14,656 nt of DNA. Source: CAYYMX01 sp964473045 (GTDB taxonomy: Bacteria > Pseudomonadota > Alphaproteobacteria > Methylaequorales > Methylaequoraceae). The stretch is taken from the NCBI GenBank assembly GCA_964473045.1, contig CAYYMX010000030.1, positions 1 through 14,656 of the forward strand, written 5' to 3'. Positions 1 to 6,731 of the stretch are shown here, piece by piece. Every line of letters starts with the position of its first letter. Position 1 is the stretch's first letter. A program made the translations under genes and the position numbers. The notes below the pieces were generated by a model, which saw nothing but the letters and a program-made list of their open reading frames with translations, was not told the DNA's origin and ran no database searches.

Positions 1-592
1 CAAAAAAATCTTTTTTTTTATAGTTTATAACTTTTTTTACTCCCAATTCTTTACAAAACTTTTCTTTTGTGGAATTACCAACGGTTGTGAAGATTGTTGA
101 ATTAAATAATTTAAGTATTTGAATTGAAGCAAGTCCAATTCCACTTGTACCCCCATGAATTAAAACTTTTTGATTTTTTTTTAATTCACCTCTATCAACC
201 AAATTAGACCATGCGGTAAAAAAACATTCAGGAATAGAAGCTGCTTCATTAAAACTAATATTTTTTGGTATTAGAAAAGTTTGTTTTTGATTAGCTACAC
301 AAAATTCTGCATATCCACCTCCATCTACAAGAGCTGCGATCTTTTGATTTTTTTTAAAATTTTTTACTTTTTTTCCTATTTTTGCAACTATTCCAGATAC
401 TTCTAAGCCAAGAATTTTAGAATGTCCTGGTGGAGCTGGATAACTTCCTTCTCTTTGAATTAGATCAGGTCTATTTACACCTGCACACTTCACTTTGATT
501 AAAATTTCATTATCTTTAGGCTCTGGTATTTTTGTTTCTATTATTTTTAGGACGTTGGGAGGCCCAGGAGAGTCAAAATGAACTGCTTTCAT
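1..592 (-). CDS. NAD(P)H:quinone oxidoreductase, PIG3-type (partial, C-terminus missing)
   Basis: This is a zinc-free medium-chain dehydrogenase/reductase that would move hydride from NADPH to a quinone or other carbonyl acceptor in the cytoplasm. About 197 residues are present; the C-terminal part lies beyond the left edge. The N-terminal GroES-like fold begins MKAVHFDSPGPPNVLKI and contains GVNRPDLIQREGSYPAPPG and GLEVSGIVAKIG, a pattern typical of the PIG3 (TIGR02824) branch rather than classical Qor. The Rossmann part contains IPECFFTAWSNL and the nucleotide-binding stretch VLIHGGTSGIG. No structural-zinc cysteine cluster is visible. The start ATG lies 11 bases after the rpmE stop on the same strand, so the two are probably co-transcribed. 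The family call is strong; the physiological substrate cannot be read from the sequence. Confidence 0.9.
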   Translation of the reverse strand, partial: MKAVHFDSPGPPNVLKIIETKIPEPKDNEILIKVKCAGVNRPDLIQREGSYPAPPGHSKILGLEVSGIVAKIGKKVKNFKKNQKIAALVDGGGYAEFCVANQKQTFLIPKNISFNEAASIPECFFTAWSNLVDRGELKKNQKVLIHGGTSGIGLASIQILKLFNSTIFTTVGNSTKEKFCKELGVKKVINYKKKDFF

Positions 593-603
593 TAATTTAT
601 GAC

Positions 604-831
604 TTACTTTTTGAAATTTAGATTCTGGAATTTCTTTTTAAATCTGGCAACTTGACCATCAGAGTCTAAAAGTTTTGATCCGGATCCTGTCCAAGCCGGA
701 TGAGAAATTGGGTCAATGTCAAGTTTTAAAACTTCACCCTCTTTCCCATATGTTGACTTTGTCTTAAATGAAGATCCATCAGTAAGTTCAACAGTTATTG
801 AATGATAATCTGGATGTATTTTTTTTTTCAT
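604..831 (-). CDS. rpmE: 50S ribosomal protein L31
   Basis: This is a 75-residue structural protein of the large ribosomal subunit. The start MKKKIHPDYH, the strand GSSFKTKSTYGKEG, the LDIDPISHPAWTG block and the LLDSDGQVARFKKKF tail are the L31 signature. The protein contains no cysteine, so it is the zinc-independent form lacking the CxxC pair of zinc-binding L31. It is divergent from cyaY and followed at 11 bases by the quinone oxidoreductase. In many alphaproteobacteria rpmE lies close to the MotA-like/OmpA-like pair; here the two-gene cyaY unit sits between them. The length is normal for the family and the start has no competing upstream ATG. Confidence 0.96.
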   Translation of the reverse strand: MKKKIHPDYHSITVELTDGSSFKTKSTYGKEGEVLKLDIDPISHPAWTGSGSKLLDSDGQVARFKKKFQNLNFKK

Positions 832-844
832 GATTCAGGTTGAT

Positions 845-873
845 TTTATATAATTATTAAATTATTTTTGCAA
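845..873 (-). promoter_or_regulatory. Candidate sigma-70 promoter for rpmE
   Basis: Read on the minus strand there is TTGCAA (868-873), a 17-base spacer and TATAAA (845-850), close to the -35/-10 consensus with ideal spacing. The predicted start of transcription would leave only about seven bases before the rpmE ATG, so the message would be nearly leaderless. That is unusual and lowers confidence. The surrounding DNA is AT-rich, so chance matches are easy. Confidence 0.35.
849..854 (+). promoter_or_regulatory. Candidate -10 box for cyaY
   Basis: An exact TATAAT lies 43 bases upstream of the cyaY ATG (first base to first base). No convincing -35 hexamer is found at 16-18 bases. It overlaps the candidate rpmE -10 on the other strand. 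The same 43-base distance is seen for the TATAAT in front of the plus-strand gene at 9404, which gives slight support. Confidence 0.25.
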
Positions 874-891
874 GTCATTAAATTGATTTAT

Positions 892-1200
892 ATGGATAAA
901 GATTTTGTCAAACTTGCACGAGATACACTTAACAATATTTTTTCAATTGTAGAAAATGATTTTCAAGATTTTGATGTTGACTTTGAAGATGAGGTTCTAA
1001 GATTTGAAAATGATGAATTAGTTTTTATTTTAAGCATTCATGGTTCTTCTTCTGAAATTTGGTTATCATCTCCTTTAAGTGGTGCACATCATTTTAAATT
1101 AAAAAATAAAAATGATATAAAAAGCTGGTTTAGTACTAGAAAAAAAGAGCTAAATCTTTACAAACTTCTTGAAAGTGAATTAAAGAGTGCAAGTGGTTAA
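892..1200 (+). CDS. cyaY: Iron-sulfur cluster assembly protein CyaY (frataxin)
   Basis: Frataxin-like CyaY binds iron and modulates the cysteine desulfurase/scaffold complex during Fe-S cluster assembly in the cytoplasm. The ATG at 892 gives 102 residues, the usual bacterial length. An in-frame TTG 24 bases upstream would add eight residues with no family support. The first helix, MDKDFVKLARDTLNNIF, leads into an acidic ridge (NDFQDFDVDFEDEV, residues 22-35) as expected for iron binding. The strand motif SSEIWLSSPLSGAHHFKL (about residues 53-70) is the best frataxin signature. The final helix is LYKLLESELKSA. The end overlaps the start of the next gene, implying translational coupling. Identification is by motif; the role is family knowledge. 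Confidence 0.93.
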   Translation: MDKDFVKLARDTLNNIFSIVENDFQDFDVDFEDEVLRFENDELVFILSIHGSSSEIWLSSPLSGAHHFKLKNKNDIKSWFSTRKKELNLYKLLESELKSASG

Positions 1201-1483
1201 AATTTTAAAATTTTTTAAAGTTAAGGGTTTCTATCAACTAATAATTGTTTTTACTGTTTTTGCTATTACCGGATCTCTATCAGTTATTGTAGCTAATTTT
1301 TTGGTTGATTATTTCCCTTATCAAGGATCCACATCAATTTTGTTATTTTGGACTTTAAGAATAATAATTATTTTTCCTATCTATCAATTATTATTAATAA
1401 TAGTTGGGACAATTTTTGGACAGTTTAAATATTTCTGGAATTTCGAAAAAAAAATGCTTAAGAAATTGAGAATGATTAAATAA
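1187..1483 (+). CDS. Small two-helix inner-membrane protein, DUF6787-like
   Basis: This is a 98-residue membrane protein of unknown function. It has two hydrophobic segments (about residues 16-40 and 52-77), the phrase FTVFAITGSLSV in the first helix, LRIIIIFPIYQLLLI in the second, and a C-terminal amphipathic block FGQFKYFWNFEKKM. I associate this pattern with the DUF6787 family, sometimes mislabelled as a diacylglyceryl transferase; it lacks the size for that enzyme. There is no ATG near the start. The candidates are GTG at 1187 or GTG at 1193, both inside the end of cyaY (overlap 14 or 8 bases), so it is probably translated by coupling from cyaY. The stop lies only two bases from the stop of the convergent MotB-like gene. 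The family call is moderate; no function is claimed. Confidence 0.75.
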   Translation: MQVVKILKFFKVKGFYQLIIVFTVFAITGSLSVIVANFLVDYFPYQGSTSILLFWTLRIIIIFPIYQLLLIIVGTIFGQFKYFWNFEKKMLKKLRMIK

Positions 1484-1485
1484 TG

Positions 1486-2550
1486 TTATCTTGTTGTTAA
1501 TTTAATTTCTATTCTTCGATTTTTCTTAAAAGCGTTTTCTGAGTTTTCGTTAATTAATGGTGAATATTCTCCAAAGCCTGCAGCAACAAGTCTGTTGGGA
1601 GGGATTTCTTTGCTAATTAGAAACTTAACAATATTTATGGCTCTAGAACTAGAAAGATGCCAATTGGAATCAAATTTTTCATTCTTAATGGGTACTTTGT
1701 CAGTATGACCATCAATTCTCAAAACCCAATCAATCTTTTTTGGAATTTTTTTTGAAATTTGTTTTAGACTGTTAGCAACTTTGACAAGTTTTTGCATTCC
1801 TATTTCTTCAAGAACATCTGAGCCTGACTGAAAAAAGAGCTCCGATGGAAAAATAAATCTGTCTCCAGAAACTTTTAAATCCTCTCTATCACCTATTGCT
1901 TCCTTAATCTTTCTGAAAAAAATTGATTGATATTCAGTTAGTTGTTGGACCTTTCCAGCTAAAGCTTGATTTAATTTTTTACCTAAGTTTTCTATTTTTA
2001 TTTTATTTTTCTTATCCTTTTCTTCTACAATTTCCAAAAGTTTTGTTAAATCTTTTAATTTATTATTTAATTTTTTAACGTTTCTGTTTAACTCATATAT
2101 TTCAAGTGAATTTTCCTCCTCTTTTTTTAATGCATTATTAAGTTCAGTGTTTTTTTCCTTGAGACTGTCAAGTAAGTCTCCTTTTTCAGTTACGAGAGTA
2201 TTTTTTTCTTTTTCAGTAATCTTTAAAAGATAATCATTTTTAGAAATTTCTTTTTCTAATTCAGATTTTTGATTTTTTAGAGTGCCAATTTGTTTGGAGA
2301 GCTTAGAGTTTTTTTCTTCCAAATCATTTTTTTCACTTGTCACTAAATTTAATTGACCAATTAAACTACTTATTTGAGTATCAAGGTTTGAAATTTCTCC
2401 ACGTTTGACCTCCAATTGGTCATTAAAGTATATTTGAGTGATTGTTGATATTAAAACTGTAAAGATTGTGACTATTAGAAGGGTGCCTAATATATCAACA
2501 AATCCAGGCCATATATTTATTTCGTAAATATTTTTTCTGGTTAACCTCAT
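1486..2550 (-). CDS. MotB/OmpA-like peptidoglycan-binding protein with long periplasmic coiled coil
   Basis: This 354-residue inner-membrane-anchored protein is predicted to be the stator-like partner of the channel encoded just upstream. After a short cytoplasmic basic stretch, one transmembrane helix (about residues 14-38) carries an aspartate (D19 in NIWPGFVDILGTLL), placed like the ion-binding Asp of MotB, TolR and ExbD. Residues about 45-210 form a heptad-rich periplasmic coiled coil. Residues about 228-354 are an OmpA C-terminal-like domain with the diaminopimelate-contacting Asp and Arg preserved (GHTD at 281-284; LSSSRA, R303) and the NRRIEIKL ending, so peptidoglycan binding is likely intact. 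The ATG shares one base with the upstream stop (TAATG). WPGFVD plus OmpA is a recurrent alphaproteobacterial architecture of unknown role, distinct from flagellar MotB; no flagellar gene is nearby. Confidence 0.88.
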   Translation of the reverse strand: MRLTRKNIYEINIWPGFVDILGTLLIVTIFTVLISTITQIYFNDQLEVKRGEISNLDTQISSLIGQLNLVTSEKNDLEEKNSKLSKQIGTLKNQKSELEKEISKNDYLLKITEKEKNTLVTEKGDLLDSLKEKNTELNNALKKEEENSLEIYELNRNVKKLNNKLKDLTKLLEIVEEKDKKNKIKIENLGKKLNQALAGKVQQLTEYQSIFFRKIKEAIGDREDLKVSGDRFIFPSELFFQSGSDVLEEIGMQKLVKVANSLKQISKKIPKKIDWVLRIDGHTDKVPIKNEKFDSNWHLSSSRAINIVKFLISKEIPPNRLVAAGFGEYSPLINENSENAFKKNRRIEIKLTTR

Positions 2551-3491
2551 TACTTTTTACTGATATTGGCAATAGTTTTAGATAAAACTTTGATTTCTTC
2601 TTTGAGGTCTTTACTAAGACTTGCGTTTTCTCTAAGAAACTGGTTGATTTCAGAAATTGATCTTGAAATTAATTCTTGATTTATATTTTGTTTTTCAATC
2701 ACAGAAGTAGATTTTTGAAGATTCTCTGTCGTAACTTCTATAAGTGATTCTATATAAGCTGGGGCTAAATCTTTTTTTTCATTACTATCCATTGTTAAAA
2801 GTGAAAACTTAGTAAATTCAGTCAGTTTTTCTTCAACTGTATTAAAAAATCTATTTTGTGCTTGATTTGATTGCAAGTCTAAGAAGCCAAGAATAAGAGA
2901 TCCACCTAGTCCAAAAAGAGAGGAGCTAAATGCTGTTCCCATTCCACTAAGCGGATCCTCTAAACCTTGCTTAAGTACCTTGAAAAGTTTTTGAGTGTTT
3001 TCTGAAAAATCAAGACTGTTAACAGTAGAACCAACAGAGTTTATTGTTTCAAGAAGTCCCCAGAAGGTTCCAAGTAATCCTAAAAAAATAGTTAAACCTA
3101 TCATGTATCTTGAGATTTCTCTACTTTCTACTATTCTACCTTCTAAACTTTCCATAATTGTTCTCATAGATGAATCTGAAAAAATCAACTTGCCTGAATG
3201 TTTTTTTAAAAAATTGTCTAAATATTTTAATAGAGTAGGTGATTGAACACTTCTTTTTATTGTTTGTTTGTTTTGTGTAAGATTGTTCAGCCAATTGATC
3301 TCACTTTTTAAAATGAAGATTTGTCTAAGAGTGTATATGATTCCAAAAAATAAGACCGAGATTATGATTGCGTTTAAAGTTGTATTTGTTAGAAAGAAAA
3401 GCTTTAATTTGTCAAAATGAAAAAACAAAATTGATGATATTAAAACTAAGAAAAAACAAATTCTTAAAATATATCTATTTATTACTTTCAT
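2550..3491 (-). CDS. TolQ/ExbB/MotA-like proton-channel family protein
   Basis: This is a 313-residue inner-membrane protein predicted to form the ion-conducting component that energises its MotB-like partner. Four hydrophobic segments are visible: about residues 8-26, 38-60, 128-150 and 185-206. The last two match the core TolQ/ExbB helices, with IGLTIFLGLLGTFWGLLETI and GMGTAFSSSLFGLGGSLI. A cytoplasmic loop lies between helices 2 and 3, and a helical C-terminal tail of about 100 residues follows. Three-helix TolQ is shorter, so this is a separate branch; the true tolQ starts at 14474. It begins immediately after the stop of the rod gene and ends one base into the MotB-like gene, so the three are very likely co-translated. 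Ion specificity and function are unknown. Confidence 0.87.
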   Translation of the reverse strand: MKVINRYILRICFFLVLISSILFFHFDKLKLFFLTNTTLNAIIISVLFFGIIYTLRQIFILKSEINWLNNLTQNKQTIKRSVQSPTLLKYLDNFLKKHSGKLIFSDSSMRTIMESLEGRIVESREISRYMIGLTIFLGLLGTFWGLLETINSVGSTVNSLDFSENTQKLFKVLKQGLEDPLSGMGTAFSSSLFGLGGSLILGFLDLQSNQAQNRFFNTVEEKLTEFTKFSLLTMDSNEKKDLAPAYIESLIEVTTENLQKSTSVIEKQNINQELISRSISEINQFLRENASLSKDLKEEIKVLSKTIANISKK

Positions 3492-5963
3492 TTAGCTTCC
3501 TATAAAACTTAATACTACTTCATTCTTCCAATTTTTTGATACATTTTTTTCTTTAATTTGAATACTTATTCTATTATGGGAAATTCCTTGATTTATTAAG
3601 AATGATCTAACATGTAACGTTCTAGTTTTGAGAATTTTTTGATATTTTTCAAAATCATCTTCCTTTTTTGAAATTGATGTTTTTATTATAATCTTGATTG
3701 GCTTTTCTTTAATTATTTTAATAAATTCTCTCAATTTTTTCTTTTGTTTTATTCCTAACTGAAGATTATTTTCTTTAAAATAAAACATTTCATGTTTTTC
3801 ATTTATTTTCTGCTCTTTTAGCTCTACTATGGAAGTTGGACTTTTGAGAGCTGTAATTAAATCATTACCTTTTCTTTCTTCAGAATTTTTCTTTACATTT
3901 TTTGAAATGTTCTTCTTTATTAATTTTTTTTTATTTTCTCCTGATTTTAAATTTTTTTCTGAATTTTTGCTGTTTTGATTTTTTTTGATATTACTTTCAT
4001 CAAAAAGATATTTTGTTTTGTCTTGTAGGTTTTTATTATTTTCTTTTTGTTCGGCTTCTTTTGAATCAACAAAATAAGAAAATTTTCTTTTAGTAATTTC
4101 TTGTTTTCTTTGTCTAGCCATTTCTTCCATAAGAACCTTATCTTCTAATTTTTTTAATATTATAGATTCCCTATTATCTTTTTTATTGACTTTGTCATTT
4201 TTATTTTCTGTCAAATATTCATTTTTATCTATTACTGTTACCGTGGTTAATTCTTTTTTATTTGTAATATTTTTTTTTTTACTATTTGAAAGAAGGGTTT
4301 GTCTTAGCTCCTCTTCCTCTTTTAATTTTTTTTCGAGGACTCTCTTCTTCTCCTTCAAGAGTCTTTCATCTTCATGTTTTTTTTCTAGCCCTTTTCTTCT
4401 TCTTCTTTCTTCAAAATTTAACTTTTCTTCTGCTATCCTAATTTTTTCCAATTCCATTCTTTTTTTTTTAATTTCTTCCCTTTTTTTCTTCTCAAGAGCT
4501 ATTCTTCTTTTTTCTTCTAATCTTTTCTTTTCAAGTATCTTAACCTCATGTTCTTTTCTTCTTTTTCTTTCTTCAAGTATTTTTTTTTGTTCTGCTAATT
4601 TTTGTAGTTTATCAATCTTTTTTTGTTCTTTTTTTCTTTTTTGCTTTTTTTCCCTTGTTCTTTTTTCTTCAGTAATCTTTTGTTTTTCTTTTAGTCTACG
4701 TTCTTCTTCTAATTTTTTTTCTAATTTTTTTCTTTCTTTTCCTTCAGCAAGTAATTTTTTCTTTTCAGAAAGTTTTTTCTTTTCAGTTTTAATTATTTTC
4801 TTTCTTTCTTTTTCTTTTTTTCTTCTTTCGTTAGCTATCCTTTGTTTTTCCTCAATTCTTTTTTGTTCTCCTTCATATTTTTTTAAAGCTCTCTCTTTTC
4901 TTTTCTTTTTTTCTTCATTTATACGTTCGGCTTTTCTTTCTTTTTTTCTTTTTTGTTTGTCGGCTTTACGCTGAATCTCAACTTCTTTTTTTAATTGTTT
5001 TTTTTTAATTTCTGCTTGCTTACGTTGTTTTTTTGCTTCACGATCTCTTTTTTTTTGTTCTTTCACGGCCTGACGTTCTTCTTCCTGTTTTTTTTGTTTC
5101 CAGTCTTCTTTGGCTTTACGTTGAACCTGACGTTCTTCTTTTAAGCGTTTCTTTTCATCTTTCTCAGCTTGAAGTTTTCTTTTTTTTCGTTCTTTTTCAG
5201 CTTTGCGCTGTTCTTTTAATTCTTTTTTCTTACGTTCTTGTTTAGCTTTATGTTGGGCTTTACGTTCTTTTTTTAATTCTTTTTCTTCAGCTTTTTTGGC
5301 TTCTAATTCTTTCTTTTTTCTTTTCTTTTCTTCTTTCTGGGCTTCACGTTCTCTTTTTTTTTTATCTTTTTCTGCCTTGTGTTTAGCCTCGCGTTCTTTT
5401 TTTAAGAGTTTCTTTTTATCTTTCTTAGCTTCACGTTCTCTTTTTTTTCTATTTTTTTCAGCTTGACGTTGAGCTTCATGTTCTTCTTTTAAACGTTTTT
5501 CTTCAGTTTTCTTAGTTTCTAACTCTTTTTGTTTTTGTTCCTCTTCTGCTTTGCGTTTAGTTTCTAACTCTTTTTGTTTTTGTTCCTCTTCTACCTTTCG
5601 TTTAGTTTCTAATTCTTTTTGTTTTTGTTCCTCTTCTGCCTTGCGCTTTGCCTCTAATTCTTTTTCTTTTTGCTCTTCTTCGGCTTTACGCTTTGACTCG
5701 AGTTTGTTTTTTAATTTTTTCTCCTCAGTCTCCTTCTTAGTTTTTAATGTCTCGTCTTTTTCTTTATTAGAAGTATTTGGATGGATAAGTTTTATTTTAT
5801 CATTGTTCTTTCTTGTTGGTGGGGCAAGAAGTCTTTCATTATTTAAAAGCTTTTCTATAATTATTTTGTTTGATTCCTGCGAAAAAACTGATTTATTTTG
5901 TGTTAAAAAAAATAGTAAAAATATCGTGGAATATATTAGTCTAAAAAGATGTTTATTTTTCAT
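3492..5963 (-). CDS. Exported Lys/Glu/Arg-rich rod protein with degenerate OmpA-like C-terminus
   Basis: I do not recognise this 823-residue protein as a named family. It opens with a signal-peptide-like segment (basic start, hydrophobic residues about 8-20, possible cleavage near VFSQES at 26-31). Residues about 65-555 are almost only K, E, R, Q, A and L, which could form a single charged alpha helix or coiled coil; residues 88-150 carry a 15-residue tandem repeat. A Lys/Asn-rich linker (about 556-725) leads to about 98 residues shaped like an OmpA C-terminal domain. There the Asp of GHTD is gone (KTSISK) while an Arg remains at the RA position (LKTRTLHV). It overlaps the IMPase-like gene by 11 bases and abuts the channel gene. 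I infer a periplasmic partner of the channel/MotB-like pair, loosely TolA-like in composition. Low complexity makes homology unreliable. Confidence 0.8.
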   Translation of the reverse strand: MKNKHLFRLIYSTIFLLFFLTQNKSVFSQESNKIIIEKLLNNERLLAPPTRKNNDKIKLIHPNTSNKEKDETLKTKKETEEKKLKNKLESKRKAEEEQKEKELEAKRKAEEEQKQKELETKRKVEEEQKQKELETKRKAEEEQKQKELETKKTEEKRLKEEHEAQRQAEKNRKKREREAKKDKKKLLKKEREAKHKAEKDKKKREREAQKEEKKRKKKELEAKKAEEKELKKERKAQHKAKQERKKKELKEQRKAEKERKKRKLQAEKDEKKRLKEERQVQRKAKEDWKQKKQEEERQAVKEQKKRDREAKKQRKQAEIKKKQLKKEVEIQRKADKQKRKKERKAERINEEKKKRKERALKKYEGEQKRIEEKQRIANERRKKEKERKKIIKTEKKKLSEKKKLLAEGKERKKLEKKLEEERRLKEKQKITEEKRTREKKQKRKKEQKKIDKLQKLAEQKKILEERKRRKEHEVKILEKKRLEEKRRIALEKKKREEIKKKRMELEKIRIAEEKLNFEERRRRKGLEKKHEDERLLKEKKRVLEKKLKEEEELRQTLLSNSKKKNITNKKELTTVTVIDKNEYLTENKNDKVNKKDNRESIILKKLEDKVLMEEMARQRKQEITKRKFSYFVDSKEAEQKENNKNLQDKTKYLFDESNIKKNQNSKNSEKNLKSGENKKKLIKKNISKNVKKNSEERKGNDLITALKSPTSIVELKEQKINEKHEMFYFKENNLQLGIKQKKKLREFIKIIKEKPIKIIIKTSISKKEDDFEKYQKILKTRTLHVRSFLINQGISHNRISIQIKEKNVSKNWKNEVVLSFIGS
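5511..5702 (-). repeat. 45-bp in-frame tandem repeat within the rod gene
   Basis: There are four complete copies and the start of a fifth of a 45-base unit, encoding a 15-residue repeat of the type LETKRKAEEEQKQKE. The repeats begin at residues 88, 103, 118, 133 and 148. Copies differ at only a few positions (LES/LEA/LET, RKA/RKV, QKE/QKQ), so expansion looks recent relative to the rest of the rod. The period keeps the reading frame, so copy number could vary without breaking the gene. Confidence 0.85.
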
Positions 5964-6729
5964 TCTGGCTCTTCAATATTTCCGTAACAATTTTTCCAAC
6001 TGATTTATTGCTGGCTATATATACTATAGAACCTTTGCAATTAATTGTATCAATAAACCCGCCAGTTTCTCCAAGTATTAAATTGCTCATTAATGTAAAG
6101 TTCTCATTTGGATTTGAAAAAATACAACAATCATACTTACCAGAACCCACATTACACAAATCCAATAAAATAGATCCTGTTTCTCTCATTACTACAGAAT
6201 TTAAACTTAATATTTTTCTGATTATATTGATACTATTAGTATCGTCAACAGACTTGTTTTTCTTGTAGACTCCAACTAGCGAGTCAGAAATTTTTTTTCT
6301 TTCTGAAACTCTTATCCTTGAATCGTTCAGGTAACCTCCATGACCTTCTTGAAACTGAAAATTCTCGTCAGTCAGAGGGTCATAAATAACAATTGCTTTG
6401 ACTTTATTTTCTTCTTTTAAGGCGGCACTTATACAAAAGTTTGATAATCCCCTAGAAAAGTTTAACTCATTATTGACGGTATCAATCAACCAACAATTCA
6501 TTGTTTTAGCTCTTTTATGGTTTTCAAAGATTTCTAATTCTGGTCTTATTCTTTTTAAAATTGTGGAAAGTTTTGTTTGTAAAATATTTTGAGAGTTAGT
6601 TATAAATTTCTGATTATTTTTTACGGAATCTTGAAGTTTTTCAATTTCACCAAAATCTCTTAATACTGATTTTCCAATATTTCTTGTAGATTTTGACAAA
6701 ATATTGAGTAAGGGAGTTATATAAGTCAT
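5953..6729 (-). CDS. Inositol monophosphatase (SuhB)-like protein with degraded metal sites
   Basis: The overall match to alphaproteobacterial IMPases is clear: an N-terminal helix ending in LRDFGEIEKLQDSVK, VIYDPLTDENFQFQEGHGGYLNDSRIRVS in the middle, and GETGGFIDT near the end. Residues that bind Mg2+ and substrate in the family are mostly replaced. The TxAD aspartate reads TNSQ; the GEE pair is not kept (IFENH); DPLDGTTNF reads DTVNNELNF at 83-91, keeping only the first Asp; the WD of WDxAAG reads NF at 210-211. A phosphatase activity is therefore doubtful, and a structural or regulatory role is more likely. SuhB of other bacteria also has non-catalytic roles. ATG at 6729 (258 residues) is chosen; a TTG at 6735 overlaps the efp stop. 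The end overlaps the rod gene by 11 bases. Confidence 0.85.
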   Translation of the reverse strand: MTYITPLLNILSKSTRNIGKSVLRDFGEIEKLQDSVKNNQKFITNSQNILQTKLSTILKRIRPELEIFENHKRAKTMNCWLIDTVNNELNFSRGLSNFCISAALKEENKVKAIVIYDPLTDENFQFQEGHGGYLNDSRIRVSERKKISDSLVGVYKKNKSVDDTNSINIIRKILSLNSVVMRETGSILLDLCNVGSGKYDCCIFSNPNENFTLMSNLILGETGGFIDTINCKGSIVYIASNKSVGKIVTEILKSQNEK

Positions 6730-6731
6730 GA

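Noticed and set aside
1486..3491. The channel and OmpA-like pair considered as flagellar MotA/MotB
   Set aside because: No flagellar genes are nearby, and the NIWPGFVD helix, long coiled coil and four-helix channel fit the alphaproteobacterial non-flagellar pair better.
4186..4974. Long plus-strand open frame rich in Ser, Phe and Leu, looking superficially like a membrane protein
   Set aside because: It is the exact antisense of the Lys/Glu/Arg rod gene. The polypyrimidine strand lacks stops because of composition, and the product has no recognisable motif.
5511..5702. Repeat array considered as a CRISPR
   Set aside because: The 45-base units are directly adjacent with no unique spacers, and they encode an in-frame peptide repeat.
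5033..6003. Further plus-strand frames (5033-5245, 5203-5466, 5551-6003) over the rod gene
   Set aside because: They are also antisense shadows of the same low-complexity tract, overlapping each other in different frames and without family resemblance.
5953..6729. IMPase-like gene considered as a pseudogene
   Set aside because: The frame is open over the full family length, the non-catalytic motifs are well kept, and it is overlapped with functional neighbours, so a retained non-catalytic protein is more likely.
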